Positions 18,064 through 26,903 of a DNA stretch of 48,622 nt are shown piece by piece (within the stretch, counting starts at the first letter, position 1; the number at the start of each line of letters is the position of its first letter). The notes below the pieces were generated by a model. The model had not been told where the DNA came from, did not search any database, and worked only from the letters and a program-made list of their open reading frames with translations. Position numbers and translations under genes: made by a program. This DNA is from an uncultured Verrucomicrobia subdivision 3 bacterium (lineage in GTDB: Bacteria; Verrucomicrobiota; Verrucomicrobiia; Limisphaerales; UBA11358), in assembly GCA_903917705.1 (NCBI GenBank), contig CAIXBQ010000160.1, positions 1 to 48,622 of the forward strand, read 5' to 3'.

Positions 18064-18161
18064 AACGCGTTTGGGGTTCCTCCGGTGTGGGCGGCGGTTC
18101 GTCCGGTCTGCTAAGCCGCCGCCCGGCCCGGGAAAACTAGATCAAAACCTGGTTAAAAAAT

Positions 18162-18986
18162 ATGACTGCCGCTACCACTTCAACAATTGTTACCCAACCT
18201 GCGCGTCCGTACCGCCGCGACCTCGCTGAACTGCTGTCGCCGTTGGAAAAAATGGCCGCAGACTCCGCTAATCTTGTTGCCAATCACGAGGCCAAATTTG
18301 AGGTCGGCGGCGAGCGGTGCGAACTGCCGCGCTATCTTTTCATCGGGCCGCGCGGAGGCGACACGCCGGTTCGCGTTGGCATTTTCGCCGGTATTCACGG
18401 CGACGAACCGGAAGGCGTTCACGCGCTGATCCAGTTCATCCAGTTGCTGGAAGCGCGGCCAGAACTGGCGACCGGTTACTATCTTTCGATTTATCCACTC
18501 GGCAATCCGACCGGTTTTGAGGACAACACGCGCCATTCCCGCGGCGGCAGGGATTTGAATCGCGAGTTTTGGCGCAGTTCGGCCGAACCGGAGGTTCGTT
18601 TGCTGGAGGCGGAGCTTCTGTCACGCTCATTTCATGGAATTATTTCACTGCATACCGACGACACGAGCGCGGGCTTTTATGGGTTTGCGCACGGTGCGAC
18701 GTTGACGAAAAGTCTGATTGAACCGGCCTTGGCCGCGGCGGAAAATTTCCTGCCGCTCGATGGCCGGCCGGTGATTGACGGCTTTGCCGCGCGCAATGGC
18801 GTCATTCGCGCCGGCTACGCCGGCATCTTGAGCGGTCCGCCTAGAGTGCGCCCGCGCCCGTTTGAGATCATCTTGGAGACGCCGTCCGCGCCGCCGGAAT
18901 ACCTGAAGCAATGCGCGTTTGTCGCCGCGTTGCAAACGATTTTGGTCGAATACCAGAAATTCATTGCTTACGCCCCGAATCTGTAA
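18162..18986 (+). CDS. M14 family zinc carboxypeptidase-like (succinylglutamate desuccinylase/aspartoacylase type)
   Basis: This 274-aa protein has the zinc site of the aspartoacylase branch of M14: H79 and E82 in GIHGDEPEG, and H164 in ISLHTDD. It also has substrate-type residues in GGRDLNREF (128-136) and a probable catalytic glutamate near E239 (FEIILET). Members remove acyl or amino-acid groups from small molecules. It has no signal peptide, so it should be cytoplasmic. It is embedded in the sulfate operon, 98 bp after sbp and 31 bp before cysK. That is an unusual position; a role in sulfur metabolite turnover can be proposed but not shown. Confidence 0.8.
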   Translation: MTAATTSTIVTQPARPYRRDLAELLSPLEKMAADSANLVANHEAKFEVGGERCELPRYLFIGPRGGDTPVRVGIFAGIHGDEPEGVHALIQFIQLLEARPELATGYYLSIYPLGNPTGFEDNTRHSRGGRDLNREFWRSSAEPEVRLLEAELLSRSFHGIISLHTDDTSAGFYGFAHGATLTKSLIEPALAAAENFLPLDGRPVIDGFAARNGVIRAGYAGILSGPPRVRPRPFEIILETPSAPPEYLKQCAFVAALQTILVEYQKFIAYAPNL

Positions 18987-19017
18987 AAATCAAACACCAT
19001 AAACCAACCACTAGACC

Positions 19018-19995
19018 ATGAGCCGCATCTACAACGACATCACTGAAACCATCGGCAACACCCCGCTCGTGCGGTTGCACCGCACGGCCCGGCAATTCGG
19101 CGCCGTCGCCGACGTGCTGCTGAAGCTCGAATTCTCCAACCCACTTTCCAGTGTCAAGGACCGCATCGGCGTGGCGATGATTGAAGATGCTCTGAAATCC
19201 GGCGTGATTAACCAAAAAACTATTTTAATCGAGCCGACCAGCGGTAATACCGGCATCGCCTTGGCGTTCGTCGCGGCGGCGAAAGGCTTAAAACTGGTAT
19301 TGACGATGCCCGAAACGATGAGCATCGAGCGCCGCAAGCTGTTGAAGATTCTCGGCGCCAAACTGGTTTTGACCGAGGGCTCCAAGGGCATGAAAGGTGC
19401 GATTGCCAGAGCCGAGGAATTGAACCGGCAGATTCCGAACAGCGTCGTCCTTCAGCAATTCTCCAATCCATCGAACCCGGCGATTCACCGCCAGACCACC
19501 GCCGGGGAAATCTGGCGCGACACGGATGGCAAAGTGGACTTCGTGGTCGCGGGTGTGGGGACCGGCGGCACGATCACCGGCGTTGCTGAGACGATCAAGA
19601 AGCTGAAGCCGGAGTTCAAGGCCATCGCCGTCGAGCCACTGAAGTCGCCGGTGATTTCCGGCGGTGCGCCCGGGCCACACAAGTTGCAGGGCATCGGCGC
19701 GGGCTTCATCCCTGGAAACCTGAACACCGGCATCATTGACGAAATCATCCAGGTGAGCGAAGACGACTCCGGCCCGGTGTCCAAACTGGTCAATACGCTG
19801 GAGGGAATTCCCGTCGGCATCTCTAGCGGCGCAGCCATCTGGGCGGCCTTCCAGGTTGCCAAACGCCCAGAAAACAAGGGCAAAACCATCGTCGCCATCG
19901 TGCCATCGTCCAGTGAGCGCTATCTGTCGACGTGGCTGTTCGCCGACATCGGCACCGAGTCGGATGATATTAGCGGCTTGCTAAACCCGGCCTGA
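19018..19995 (+). CDS. cysK: Cysteine synthase A (O-acetylserine sulfhydrylase)
   Basis: This 325-aa PLP enzyme makes cysteine from O-acetylserine and sulfide. The Schiff-base lysine is K47 in [11 protein letters not shown], the substrate loop is TSGNTG (74-79), and the PLP phosphate loop is GTGGT (181-185). Its length is standard. It lies inside the sulfate uptake cluster, 31 bp after the M14 gene and 6 bp before the cysT reading frame. This places sulfide incorporation under the same control as sulfate import. No sulfate reduction genes (cysD, cysN, cysH, cysI) are in the window. Confidence 0.96.
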   Translation: MSRIYNDITETIGNTPLVRLHRTARQFGAVADVLLKLEFSNPLSSVKDRIGVAMIEDALKSGVINQKTILIEPTSGNTGIALAFVAAAKGLKLVLTMPETMSIERRKLLKILGAKLVLTEGSKGMKGAIARAEELNRQIPNSVVLQQFSNPSNPAIHRQTTAGEIWRDTDGKVDFVVAGVGTGGTITGVAETIKKLKPEFKAIAVEPLKSPVISGGAPGPHKLQGIGAGFIPGNLNTGIIDEIIQVSEDDSGPVSKLVNTLEGIPVGISSGAAIWAAFQVAKRPENKGKTIVAIVPSSSERYLSTWLFADIGTESDDISGLLNPA

Positions 19996-20001
19996 ACGTT
20001 T

Positions 20002-20871
20002 TTGCTGGATATCACTATTGTGGCAAACCGACTGTTCCGTTACCGAAAAAACAGTGTGCTGCCGGGCTTCCGGCTGACGCTCGGCTTCACCCTTTTTTAC
20101 CTCGGCCTCATCGTGCTCATCCCGCTAGGCGCGGTGTTCTGGAAAACCAGCACGCTGACGTGGTCGCAGTTCTGGCAGACCATCTCCATGCCGACGGCTA
20201 TGGCCTCGTATCGACTGACCTTCGGCGCCTCGTTTTTGGCCGCGCTGGTCAATGCTTTCTTTGGCCTCATTGTCGCGTGGGTTTTGGTGCGCTACGAGTT
20301 TTTTGGAAAAAAAATCATCGACTCGTTGGTGGATTTGCCGTTCGCGCTGCCGACCGCCGTGGCCGGCATTACCCTGGCTTCCCTCTACGCGCAAAATGGC
20401 TGGATCGGCCAGCTGCTCGCTCCGCTCGGCATCAAGGTGGCCAACACGCAGATAGGCGTTTTTATTGCGCTGACGTTTATTGGCCTGCCGTTCATTGTCC
20501 GCACCGTCCAGCCGATTCTCGAAGACCTTGATCCGGAACTGGAGGAGGCCGCCGCCAGTCTCGGTGCGAACCGCTGGCAGGTTTTTTGGCGTGTGATTCT
20601 GCCGATGCTCACGCCGGCGTTGCTCACGGGTTTTGCGCTCGCCTTCGCCCGCGCGCTGGGCGAATACGGCTCGGTCATTTTCATCGCTGGCAACATCCCG
20701 ATGAAAACGCAGATCACGCCGGTCATCATCATGGGCGAGTTGGATATGTTTGACTACGGCAAGGCCACGGCCATCGCCGTCGTGATGCTCGTCGTTTCGT
20801 TCTTGCTCCTGCTCGGCATCAACGTGCTGCAGTGGTGGACGAACCGCTACAACACGACCAACCTCGCATGA
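20002..20871 (+). CDS. cysT: Sulfate ABC transporter permease CysT
   Basis: This 289-aa inner-membrane permease has about six membrane helices and the EAA loop [20 protein letters not shown] near the cytoplasmic face. It matches CysT (CysU): [22 protein letters not shown] near the start and a sulfate-permease [16 protein letters not shown] segment. It pairs with CysW to form the channel. The start is uncertain: no ATG is available, and either TTG at 20002 or GTG at 20020 could serve. Its stop overlaps the cysW start codon (ATGA). Confidence 0.93.
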   Translation: MLDITIVANRLFRYRKNSVLPGFRLTLGFTLFYLGLIVLIPLGAVFWKTSTLTWSQFWQTISMPTAMASYRLTFGASFLAALVNAFFGLIVAWVLVRYEFFGKKIIDSLVDLPFALPTAVAGITLASLYAQNGWIGQLLAPLGIKVANTQIGVFIALTFIGLPFIVRTVQPILEDLDPELEEAAASLGANRWQVFWRVILPMLTPALLTGFALAFARALGEYGSVIFIAGNIPMKTQITPVIIMGELDMFDYGKATAIAVVMLVVSFLLLLGINVLQWWTNRYNTTNLA

Positions 20872-21773
20872 CGCCCGTCGCGACCACTTTTCATGCGCCG
20901 CCGCGCGTCGGGCATCGCCGCTCCACCAGCGAGCCGCCCGCCGTGCGCCGCCTGCTCATCGGCACGGCGCTGGTGTTTATGGCGCTGTTTCTCGTGCTAC
21001 CGCTCGTGTTCGTCTTTACCCAGGCGTTTGCGAAGGGAATCGGTTTTTATTTCAAAACGCTGGGTGACCCGAACGCTTGGAGTGCTATCAAGTTGACCTT
21101 CACGGCGGCGGGCATCGCCGTGCCGTTGAACTGTGTTTTCGGGGTGGCGGCGGCGTGGGCGATCGCCAAGTTCGATTTTCCCGGCAAAAACATTCTCCTT
21201 ACGTTGATTGATCTGCCCTTCTCAATTTCGCCGGTGATTGCGGGCTTGATTTACGTTCTGGTTTTTGGCGCGAACGGGTGGCTCGGGGTCAAATTCCCGC
21301 AGTTTGCGGATTGGCTGGTGGATCACCACCTCAAGATCATTTACGCCGCGCCGGGGATCATTCTCGCCACCCTCTTTGTCACCGTTCCGTTCATCGCCCG
21401 TGAATTGATTCCGCTCATGCAGGCGCAGGGCCGTAGCGAGGAGGAAGCCGCGCGCGTCCTTGGCGCCAGCGGCTGGCAGACGTTCTGGCGTGTGACCGTG
21501 CCAAACATAAAATGGGGTTTGATCTATGGCGTGATTTTGTGCAATGCGCGCGCGATGGGCGAATTCGGCGCGGTCTCCGTCGTCAGTGGCCACATCCGCG
21601 GTCAGACGGATACCATTCCCTTGCACATCGAGGCGCTATATGATGATTACAATTTTACCGGCGCATTTGCCGTGGCCTCCCTACTGGCGCTGCTGGCGCT
21701 CGTCACACTTGGTTTGAAGTCCTGGGTGGAATACAAAAATGCGCGGCTGTACGAAACGGAGATTCCCCAATGA
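20868..21773 (+). CDS. cysW: Sulfate ABC transporter permease CysW
   Basis: This 301-aa permease partner of CysT has about six membrane helices. Its EAA loop reads [22 protein letters not shown], and it has the [20 protein letters not shown] segment of the family. The ATG at 20868 is chosen because it overlaps the cysT stop (ATGA); a frame extending 36 bp upstream lies within cysT. Its own stop overlaps the cysA start in the same way. The three transport genes are thus translationally coupled, as expected for a 1:1:2 complex. Confidence 0.94.
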   Translation: MTPVATTFHAPPRVGHRRSTSEPPAVRRLLIGTALVFMALFLVLPLVFVFTQAFAKGIGFYFKTLGDPNAWSAIKLTFTAAGIAVPLNCVFGVAAAWAIAKFDFPGKNILLTLIDLPFSISPVIAGLIYVLVFGANGWLGVKFPQFADWLVDHHLKIIYAAPGIILATLFVTVPFIARELIPLMQAQGRSEEEAARVLGASGWQTFWRVTVPNIKWGLIYGVILCNARAMGEFGAVSVVSGHIRGQTDTIPLHIEALYDDYNFTGAFAVASLLALLALVTLGLKSWVEYKNARLYETEIPQ

Positions 21774-22849
21774 GCGTTGAAGTCAAAAATGTCACGAAAA
21801 AATATGGCGGCTTTTCCGCGCTCGCCGGCGTCAGTCTGAAAGTAGAGTCCGGCGAACTCGTAGCGCTGCTCGGCCCGTCCGGTTCCGGCAAGACGACATT
21901 GTTGCGCACCATCGCCGGCTTGGAATTTCCCGACAACCCCGGTGAGGCGCAAGTTTTATTTTACGGCGAGGATGTGACCCAGATTCCTGCGAGCGAGCGT
22001 AAGGCCGGGTTTGCTTTTCAGCACTACGCGCTCTTCCGCCATATGAGCGTGTTCGAAAATATTGCTTTCGGACTGCGCGTGCGTCCGAAGCCCACGCGCC
22101 CGGCGGAACATGAAATCCGTGCTCGCGTGGAGAAATTGCTCAAGCTCATCCAACTCGAGCCGCTGGCCGGACGGTTTCCGTCCCAGCTTTCCGGCGGCCA
22201 GCGCCAGCGCGTCGCGCTTGCCCGCGCGCTCGCGGTGGAGCCGAAGGTTCTCCTGCTTGACGAACCGTTCGGCGCGCTGGATGCAAAGGTGCGCAAGGAA
22301 CTGCGCCGCTGGTTGCGGCAGTTGCACGAGGAGATTCATATCACGACGCTGTTCGTCACGCACGACCAGGAGGAGGCGCTTGAAGTTGCCGACCGCGTGG
22401 CCATTTTGCGCGACGGGCGCATCGAGCAGATCGGCACCCCGGAGGAGATTTATGACCAGCCCGCGTCGCCATTTGTCTATGACTTTCTCGGCAACGTGAA
22501 TTTGTTTAGCGGCCGCGTGCGCGACGGCGCGGTGACGATTGGCGGATCGAAATATGACACGCCTGAAACCGCTGGCGAGACCGATACGGATGCCATCGCT
22601 TTCGTCCGCCCGCACGACATCCGCATCACGCGGGGGGCGGATGGGCAGAAAACTTTTCCTGCGCGCATCCTTCGCTGCAATACCGCCGGGCCGGTGGCAA
22701 ATCTGGAATTGGAACGGCTTGATGGCAGCGGAAACTTCACCGCGCAGTTGAGCAAGGAGGAATTCCAGCAATTGCAATTGAAAGCGGGTGAATCGGTGTT
22801 TGTAGAATTGAAGAACGTGAAAATCTTCTCCGAGGATTTTTCGATTTGA
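21770..22849 (+). CDS. cysA: Sulfate ABC transporter ATP-binding protein CysA
   Basis: This 359-aa ATPase drives sulfate import through CysTW. Walker A is GPSGSGKTT (35-43), the Q-loop is near Q84, the signature is LSGGQRQR (140-147), and Walker B is VLLLDE (160-165), followed by the FGALD D-loop and the switch His in [11 protein letters not shown]-terminal TOBE-like regulatory domain covers about 245-359. The start codon overlaps the cysW stop. It is the last gene of the cluster; 171 bp separate it from the next gene and no strong terminator is evident there. Confidence 0.95.
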   Translation: MSVEVKNVTKKYGGFSALAGVSLKVESGELVALLGPSGSGKTTLLRTIAGLEFPDNPGEAQVLFYGEDVTQIPASERKAGFAFQHYALFRHMSVFENIAFGLRVRPKPTRPAEHEIRARVEKLLKLIQLEPLAGRFPSQLSGGQRQRVALARALAVEPKVLLLDEPFGALDAKVRKELRRWLRQLHEEIHITTLFVTHDQEEALEVADRVAILRDGRIEQIGTPEEIYDQPASPFVYDFLGNVNLFSGRVRDGAVTIGGSKYDTPETAGETDTDAIAFVRPHDIRITRGADGQKTFPARILRCNTAGPVANLELERLDGSGNFTAQLSKEEFQQLQLKAGESVFVELKNVKIFSEDFSI

Positions 22850-23020
22850 AGTTGTACCCGCTTTCGTTCTTTGGCGCTGTGACGGAGTTTGACCGCCCCG
22901 GACTCGCGGCGATGAAACCTTTGTTTCACCATTGACCGTGTTGTTTTCAGTGGTTTAAATTCCTCCATCGGCCAGCCCGTCTGGCTTGGTTATGCCAAAG
23001 TGCGGTCTCCCCAACCCATT

Positions 23021-24241
23021 ATGAAGATGATTAAATCTGGAGTGGCCGTGTGGCCATTGGCCCTCTGCCTGTCGTTGTTGGTGTTGGTTCCGGTCTTTGC
23101 ACAGGTGGGTCCGAAGTTCCAGTCGGGAATGGAGCCCCCGCATCTTCTGGCTGGCCCCTATCTGCAAAATCCCGGTGAAGATTCGATGACAGTCGTGTGG
23201 CTGACCGATAAAAACACGACCGCCTCGGTGGAATATGGCGCGAATGGACTTTTGGATCAAAAGGCCGTGGCAATCCATGCTGGACTCATTGATGCCAACA
23301 CGCGCCTCCACCGGGTCAGGCTGACCGGTCTCAAGCCCGGCACGCCGTATCAATATCGCATCTCCTCCACCGAGATTGTGAAATTCGGGCCCTATAGTGT
23401 GACCTTCGGGACCAATGTGACCAGCCCGCCGGCGGCATTTAAAACCCTCTCTCGCCAGTCCGACCAGGTCTCCTTTGTTGTGATGAATGACCTTCACCAG
23501 AATTTGCAAACCATGCAGGTGTTGTGGGGCTTCGCAAAGGTCAATCCGGTGGACTTGGTCTTCTTCAATGGCGACAGCTTGGACTACCTGGAAAACGAGG
23601 ATCAGATCGTCAAGTTTCTGTTGCAGCCCGTCACTGGGTTGTTCGCCCAATCTACCCCCTTGATGTATGTTCGTGGCAACCACGAAACCAGGGGCCGGTA
23701 TGCCCGGTTCCTGCACGACTTCCTCGACACGCCTGGCGGGGAATACTATTACTCCTTTGATGCCGGCCCGGTTCATTTTGTCGTGCTGGACACCGGCGAA
23801 GACAAGGAGGACTCTCATCCGGCTTACAGCGGGTTGAACGGCTTTGCCGGCTATCGCGACGGGGAAAAACAGTGGCTGGCGCAAGAGGTGAAGAGCCGGG
23901 CGTTTCGGAGCGCCCGTTATCGTGTCGTGTTCATGCATATCCCGCCTTTCAGCGCCCGCGAGGGAAGGGGGCGGAGCGGGGGCGCACAGGATTGCTTCGA
24001 AAAATTCACCCCGTTACTCAACCGGGCGAAGGTGGATCTGCTGATTACCGCGCACACCCACCATTATGCCTATCTTGAACCCAAGCCGGGCGAGCATGAT
24101 TATCCCATGGTTAATGGGGGCGGACCGAGTCAGGAAGGCGCCACCCTAATCCGCTTGGACGCGGACAAACAGCGGCTTCATCTGACGGTCACGCAGGGCG
24201 ACGGCGTGATTTTGCACCAGCGTGATTATCCGGCTAAATGA
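23021..24241 (+). CDS. Secreted metallophosphoesterase (purple acid phosphatase-like)
   Basis: This 406-aa protein has a signal peptide (cleavage near VFAQ, about residue 28) and an N-terminal fibronectin-like domain (about 38-140; GPYLQNPGEDSMTVVWLTD). A calcineurin-type phosphoesterase domain follows. Metal-site motifs are FVVMNDLHQN, FFNGDSLDY, YVRGNHETRG, VFMHIPPFS and ITAHTHHY, matching the usual D-x-H, GD, GNHE, H and GHxH blocks. The first block reads ND-x-H. It should hydrolyse phosphate esters outside the cytoplasm. The ATG at 23021 is chosen over an upstream GTG at 23000 because it directly precedes the signal peptide. Confidence 0.87.
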   Translation: MKMIKSGVAVWPLALCLSLLVLVPVFAQVGPKFQSGMEPPHLLAGPYLQNPGEDSMTVVWLTDKNTTASVEYGANGLLDQKAVAIHAGLIDANTRLHRVRLTGLKPGTPYQYRISSTEIVKFGPYSVTFGTNVTSPPAAFKTLSRQSDQVSFVVMNDLHQNLQTMQVLWGFAKVNPVDLVFFNGDSLDYLENEDQIVKFLLQPVTGLFAQSTPLMYVRGNHETRGRYARFLHDFLDTPGGEYYYSFDAGPVHFVVLDTGEDKEDSHPAYSGLNGFAGYRDGEKQWLAQEVKSRAFRSARYRVVFMHIPPFSAREGRGRSGGAQDCFEKFTPLLNRAKVDLLITAHTHHYAYLEPKPGEHDYPMVNGGGPSQEGATLIRLDADKQRLHLTVTQGDGVILHQRDYPAK

Positions 24242-24336
24242 GGTGTGTGTTCTTAAGCTGAACTCCGGTTTGAGCCTTCCGTTCTAAAGTCCGGCGGCGA
24301 ATTCAGGAGCGGCTGATTAAAGACGCGCCGCACGGA

Positions 24337-24356
24337 GTGTGTGTGTGTGTGGGGGG
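24337..24356. repeat. GT dinucleotide run followed by G run
   Basis: A (GT)7 microsatellite at 24337-24350 is followed by six G. It lies 17 bp outside the left attachment repeat of the integrated element. Confidence 0.8.
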
Positions 24357-24372
24357 AAGCTGAAAAGTCAGA

Positions 24373-24401
24373 AATGGGGTGGCCAACGGGACTCGAACCC
24401 G
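24373..24401. repeat. Left attachment repeat (29 bp)
   Basis: This copy is identical to 32561-32589 over 29 bp (beginning AATGGGGTGGCCAACGGGAC and ending TCGAACCCG). The flanking base on each side differs between the copies. It contains the acceptor 3' strand and half of the T arm of tRNA-His, and no complete tRNA can be folded around it. Confidence 0.92.
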
Positions 24402-24757
24402 TTCCGTCAATTGCGCGACTACGCCCCAAACAGGCACCTTCCCCGCGTGAACAAATGCGATAACGGCACTTTAGCCAAAACTCAGGAAACGACCGAATCA
24501 CGCACCGTTTCACACTTCCGGTGTTGCAATCTGTTGCACGGAAAGCCGCTGGTTTCCGCTCCGGCGGCGCGGTGCCGGATTTTCTGTTTTTGCGGTGCAA
24601 GCCAGCCGTGCAACACCTGTTTGTTGCACTCGCTTTAGACGGGGCAACGGCGCGCGCTGGCGGGGCGCTGGCGAGCGTTTCGAGTGCGGGACGGGGAAAC
24701 GTCCGGCGGATGGCCCGGCGCGTCCTGGGGCGACGTGGACAACGATGCCTTGGCCGG
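24402..24757. other. Left end of the element: non-coding with integrase-arm-like octamers
   Basis: No convincing gene lies between the left attachment repeat and the 86-aa gene. Four octamers related to TGTTGCAC occur here: 24522-24529 (TGTTGCAA), 24532-24539, 24608-24615 (inverted) and 24622-24629. The tandem pair is spaced 10 bp, about one helical turn. Confidence 0.6.
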
Positions 24758-25018
24758 TTAATTCTTGTCGGGCCGTTCCCGAAACGCCTTCTCGATCTCG
24801 GCGACGGCGGCGTTCACCTCTTTGAGATACCCCTGAATGCCGGCGAATTCCAGTGCCGCCATGCTTTCGATGGACGGGCAGTTTTTGGGAATCTTGCGCG
24901 TGCCGGACAACATTTTTTCGACGTAAGGAAGAGTTCTTTTGACTTTGAGGTGCAGGGATTCGGAGTATTGGCGAAGCCGGTTGAAACTTTGCAGGAGGTT
25001 TTCATCATTTGCCAGCAT
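24758..25018 (-). CDS. Hypothetical 86-aa helical protein of the element
   Basis: This small protein is predicted to be almost all helical and has no recognised family. The ATG at 25018 has an AAAGG sequence seven bases upstream that may serve as ribosome-binding site. It is the last gene of the leftward element operon, 50 bp after the HEAGH gene. By position alone it could be a structural, regulatory or cargo protein; nothing in the sequence decides. Confidence 0.55.
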   Translation of the reverse strand: MLANDENLLQSFNRLRQYSESLHLKVKRTLPYVEKMLSGTRKIPKNCPSIESMAALEFAGIQGYLKEVNAAVAEIEKAFRERPDKN

Positions 25019-25068
25019 AAGGTGCCTTTCGTTTTAGAATCGAATCGTCATGGAACGACTTCACCAAG

Positions 25069-25845
25069 TCAAGTTGCCAGCGCGGCACGGGTTGACTTTC
25101 TGCGCGTTGCCCACGCTTTGAAAGCCCGCGCCCTGTTGCGCCAGCTTCCCGCATCGGGGAAGCCTTGCTGAAATTCCGCCAGCCGCGCCGCTGTCCAACT
25201 TTCAAGCCCTTGCTTGTGTTGCGCAGCGTCGAGCGGGAGTTTCATTTCCACGAAATACTTTTCAACACCGTCGGAAACGAAGGCGCGCAGTCTTTCGGCT
25301 GGTTCGGCGACGCCATCGGCGGCAACCACCAACTGCAAAAAGTCGGCGAGCGTGGCGGGGAATTTCGGCGGCATCGGCACACTTTGCCAGCCGCCGCCGG
25401 TCATGGCCCGCGCCAGACGGATGATTCTTGCGCGGTTGCGGCACACGATGGCGAACGCGCTTTTGCAGGCCCGCCACGATTGCCGATAGCAACCGTCAAT
25501 CCCGGCGCGGTCGCTGGCGGAAAAGCGATTGATTTGCACTTCCATGCCGGCCCACCAATCCCGCAACAGCAGAGCCGTCGGCTTGAACGGCGGCGCCCAG
25601 TCAGGCGGTGTGCCGTAGAGACATTGCGCCAGTTGCCCGCCCCACGAAATAATCGCGAATTGCAGCGGCGAGATTTTCCGTTCGCTGTAGGAGCACAATC
25701 CGGCAGCGTCGGGGTGTGTCATTTCCGAGGCGATGCTGCGGCCTTCATTCAGAATTTCAGGCAGAGCCGCGATTTTGAAGTGAGTGGCGCAAACGCTGTG
25801 CCCGGCTTCATGCACCGCCACGCTGAAGGAGTCGTCGGGATTCAT
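25069..25845 (-). CDS. HEAGH-motif metallopeptidase-like protein (M41/FtsH-peptidase-like)
   Basis: This 258-aa protein begins with MNPDDSFSVAVHEAGHSVCATHF. The zinc motif HEAGH is at residues 12-16, as in the M41 peptidase domain of FtsH, but without any AAA ATPase or membrane helix. A second region (SDRAGIDGCYRQSWRACKSAFAIVCRNRARIIRLARAM) resembles the helical part that supplies the third metal ligand region in such domains. The ATG at 25845 overlaps the stop of the upstream protease gene (ATGA), which fixes the start. Related HEAGH proteins occur in prophages, but their role is unknown to me. It occupies the slot where a capsid gene is usually found after a Mu-like protease. Confidence 0.65.
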   Translation of the reverse strand: MNPDDSFSVAVHEAGHSVCATHFKIAALPEILNEGRSIASEMTHPDAAGLCSYSERKISPLQFAIISWGGQLAQCLYGTPPDWAPPFKPTALLLRDWWAGMEVQINRFSASDRAGIDGCYRQSWRACKSAFAIVCRNRARIIRLARAMTGGGWQSVPMPPKFPATLADFLQLVVAADGVAEPAERLRAFVSDGVEKYFVEMKLPLDAAQHKQGLESWTAARLAEFQQGFPDAGSWRNRARAFKAWATRRKSTRAALAT

Positions 25846-26870
25846 GGCTGAAGTTGAAGTTGCGGTTGCGGTTGCACGTTTTTCCAAAGCGGACTCATCG
25901 CGCCGCCGAATGCCGGATCGTTTTCCAGCGCGCCCATGTTCAATTTCGCGTTCGCGTAGCAAACCACTTGTGCGGGCCGCGCCGGGTCGGTGGTCACTCG
26001 ATCCACGAAAAATGTCGGGCTGAAAGAGCGGAAATTTTTCCCCTCCACGGCTTCACGGCCGGCCAGTGACCAATCGCCGTCCGCCCAAACGCCTTCAACC
26101 AGCTTGCCGGTTGCATCAAGCCGGGTATCCCACACGAAACGAGTCGGCCAGAATGCGGCAATCTGTGTCGAATGTTGCACGCTGAAAAACGGACGGTTGC
26201 CGGACGCGGCGAGCAATTCGCGCTGTTGCTCCAGTAGTTCCGCCGATTGCTGATTCACCTCCACAAGCACGGTCACGGGCCGGCCAGATTGTGACGGGGT
26301 AATCAGGTGCAAACCCGCCGGCATATAATGCAGGTATTGCGGCAGCCCTTCGCCATCAGACAAAAGCGAACACGCCGCCCGTGCGCAGTCAATCGGCTCG
26401 GCCTGTTGCGGTTCCTGCGCGGCGGCGGGTGTTTCGTCCGCGCCTGCGTCGGCGGAGTCGGCAACTTCCGCCGGTTGCGAAAGATTGGCTTTGCCGGCGT
26501 GATACGTTTTTTGCGCCTCGTGATAATCGGCAAGGGACCGCGCTGCGCACGCGGCGGCGAAGTGCGCAAGGTGCGCGTCAAAATGCGCCTGCGGTGTATC
26601 GTCCAATTCCGCGTCGCGGCTGGCACTGGCTGCGCGGCGGCTGGCGCTGGCGGCTTGCACGCTTTTTTGCGTGCGCCCGCGCCGCCCGGCGGTGAGCGGC
26701 TCGCCAATCAGATGCTCGGCGATTTCTGTTTCCGTCAGGCGCAAGCAATCGAGCTTCAGCAATTCGGTTTGCACGTCGGCCAGCCACGGATTGTGCCCGG
26801 CGGCAACAAGCTCGTCATGCCGACGGCGGACAAGTCCGGTGGGGATTTGCGGGATATAATTCTCATTCAT
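25842..26870 (-). CDS. Mu gpI-like phage head maturation protease/scaffold
   Basis: This 342-aa protein has a C-terminal half resembling Mu-like prophage protease I. The pattern is RPFFSVQHSTQIAAFWPTRF, then GVWADGDWSLAGREAVEGK, then FRSFSPTFFVD, ending in GALENDPAF, which matches the family's L(T/E)N(N/D)PA element. The N-terminal half (1-165) is different, with an HTH-like part and an Ala/Glu-rich linker. The family processes scaffold and capsid proteins during head assembly. No capsid gene follows, so either a helper phage capsid is the target or the gene is a remnant. It starts 33 bp after terL and overlaps the HEAGH gene. Confidence 0.6.
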   Translation of the reverse strand: MNENYIPQIPTGLVRRRHDELVAAGHNPWLADVQTELLKLDCLRLTETEIAEHLIGEPLTAGRRGRTQKSVQAASASRRAASASRDAELDDTPQAHFDAHLAHFAAACAARSLADYHEAQKTYHAGKANLSQPAEVADSADAGADETPAAAQEPQQAEPIDCARAACSLLSDGEGLPQYLHYMPAGLHLITPSQSGRPVTVLVEVNQQSAELLEQQRELLAASGNRPFFSVQHSTQIAAFWPTRFVWDTRLDATGKLVEGVWADGDWSLAGREAVEGKNFRSFSPTFFVDRVTTDPARPAQVVCYANAKLNMGALENDPAFGGAMSPLWKNVQPQPQLQLQP

Positions 26871-26903
26871 GGTGTTGTTTGGTTTGGTTGTTTTGGTTTG
26901 TGT

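Noticed and set aside
22911-22930. A terminator after cysA (TGAAAC/GTTTCA hairpin)
   Set aside because: Only a 6-bp AT-rich stem with no following T run; too weak to call.
24373-24440. A second tRNA at the left border of the element
   Set aside because: Only the 3' acceptor strand and part of the T arm are present; no D arm or anticodon arm can be folded, so it is the attachment repeat.
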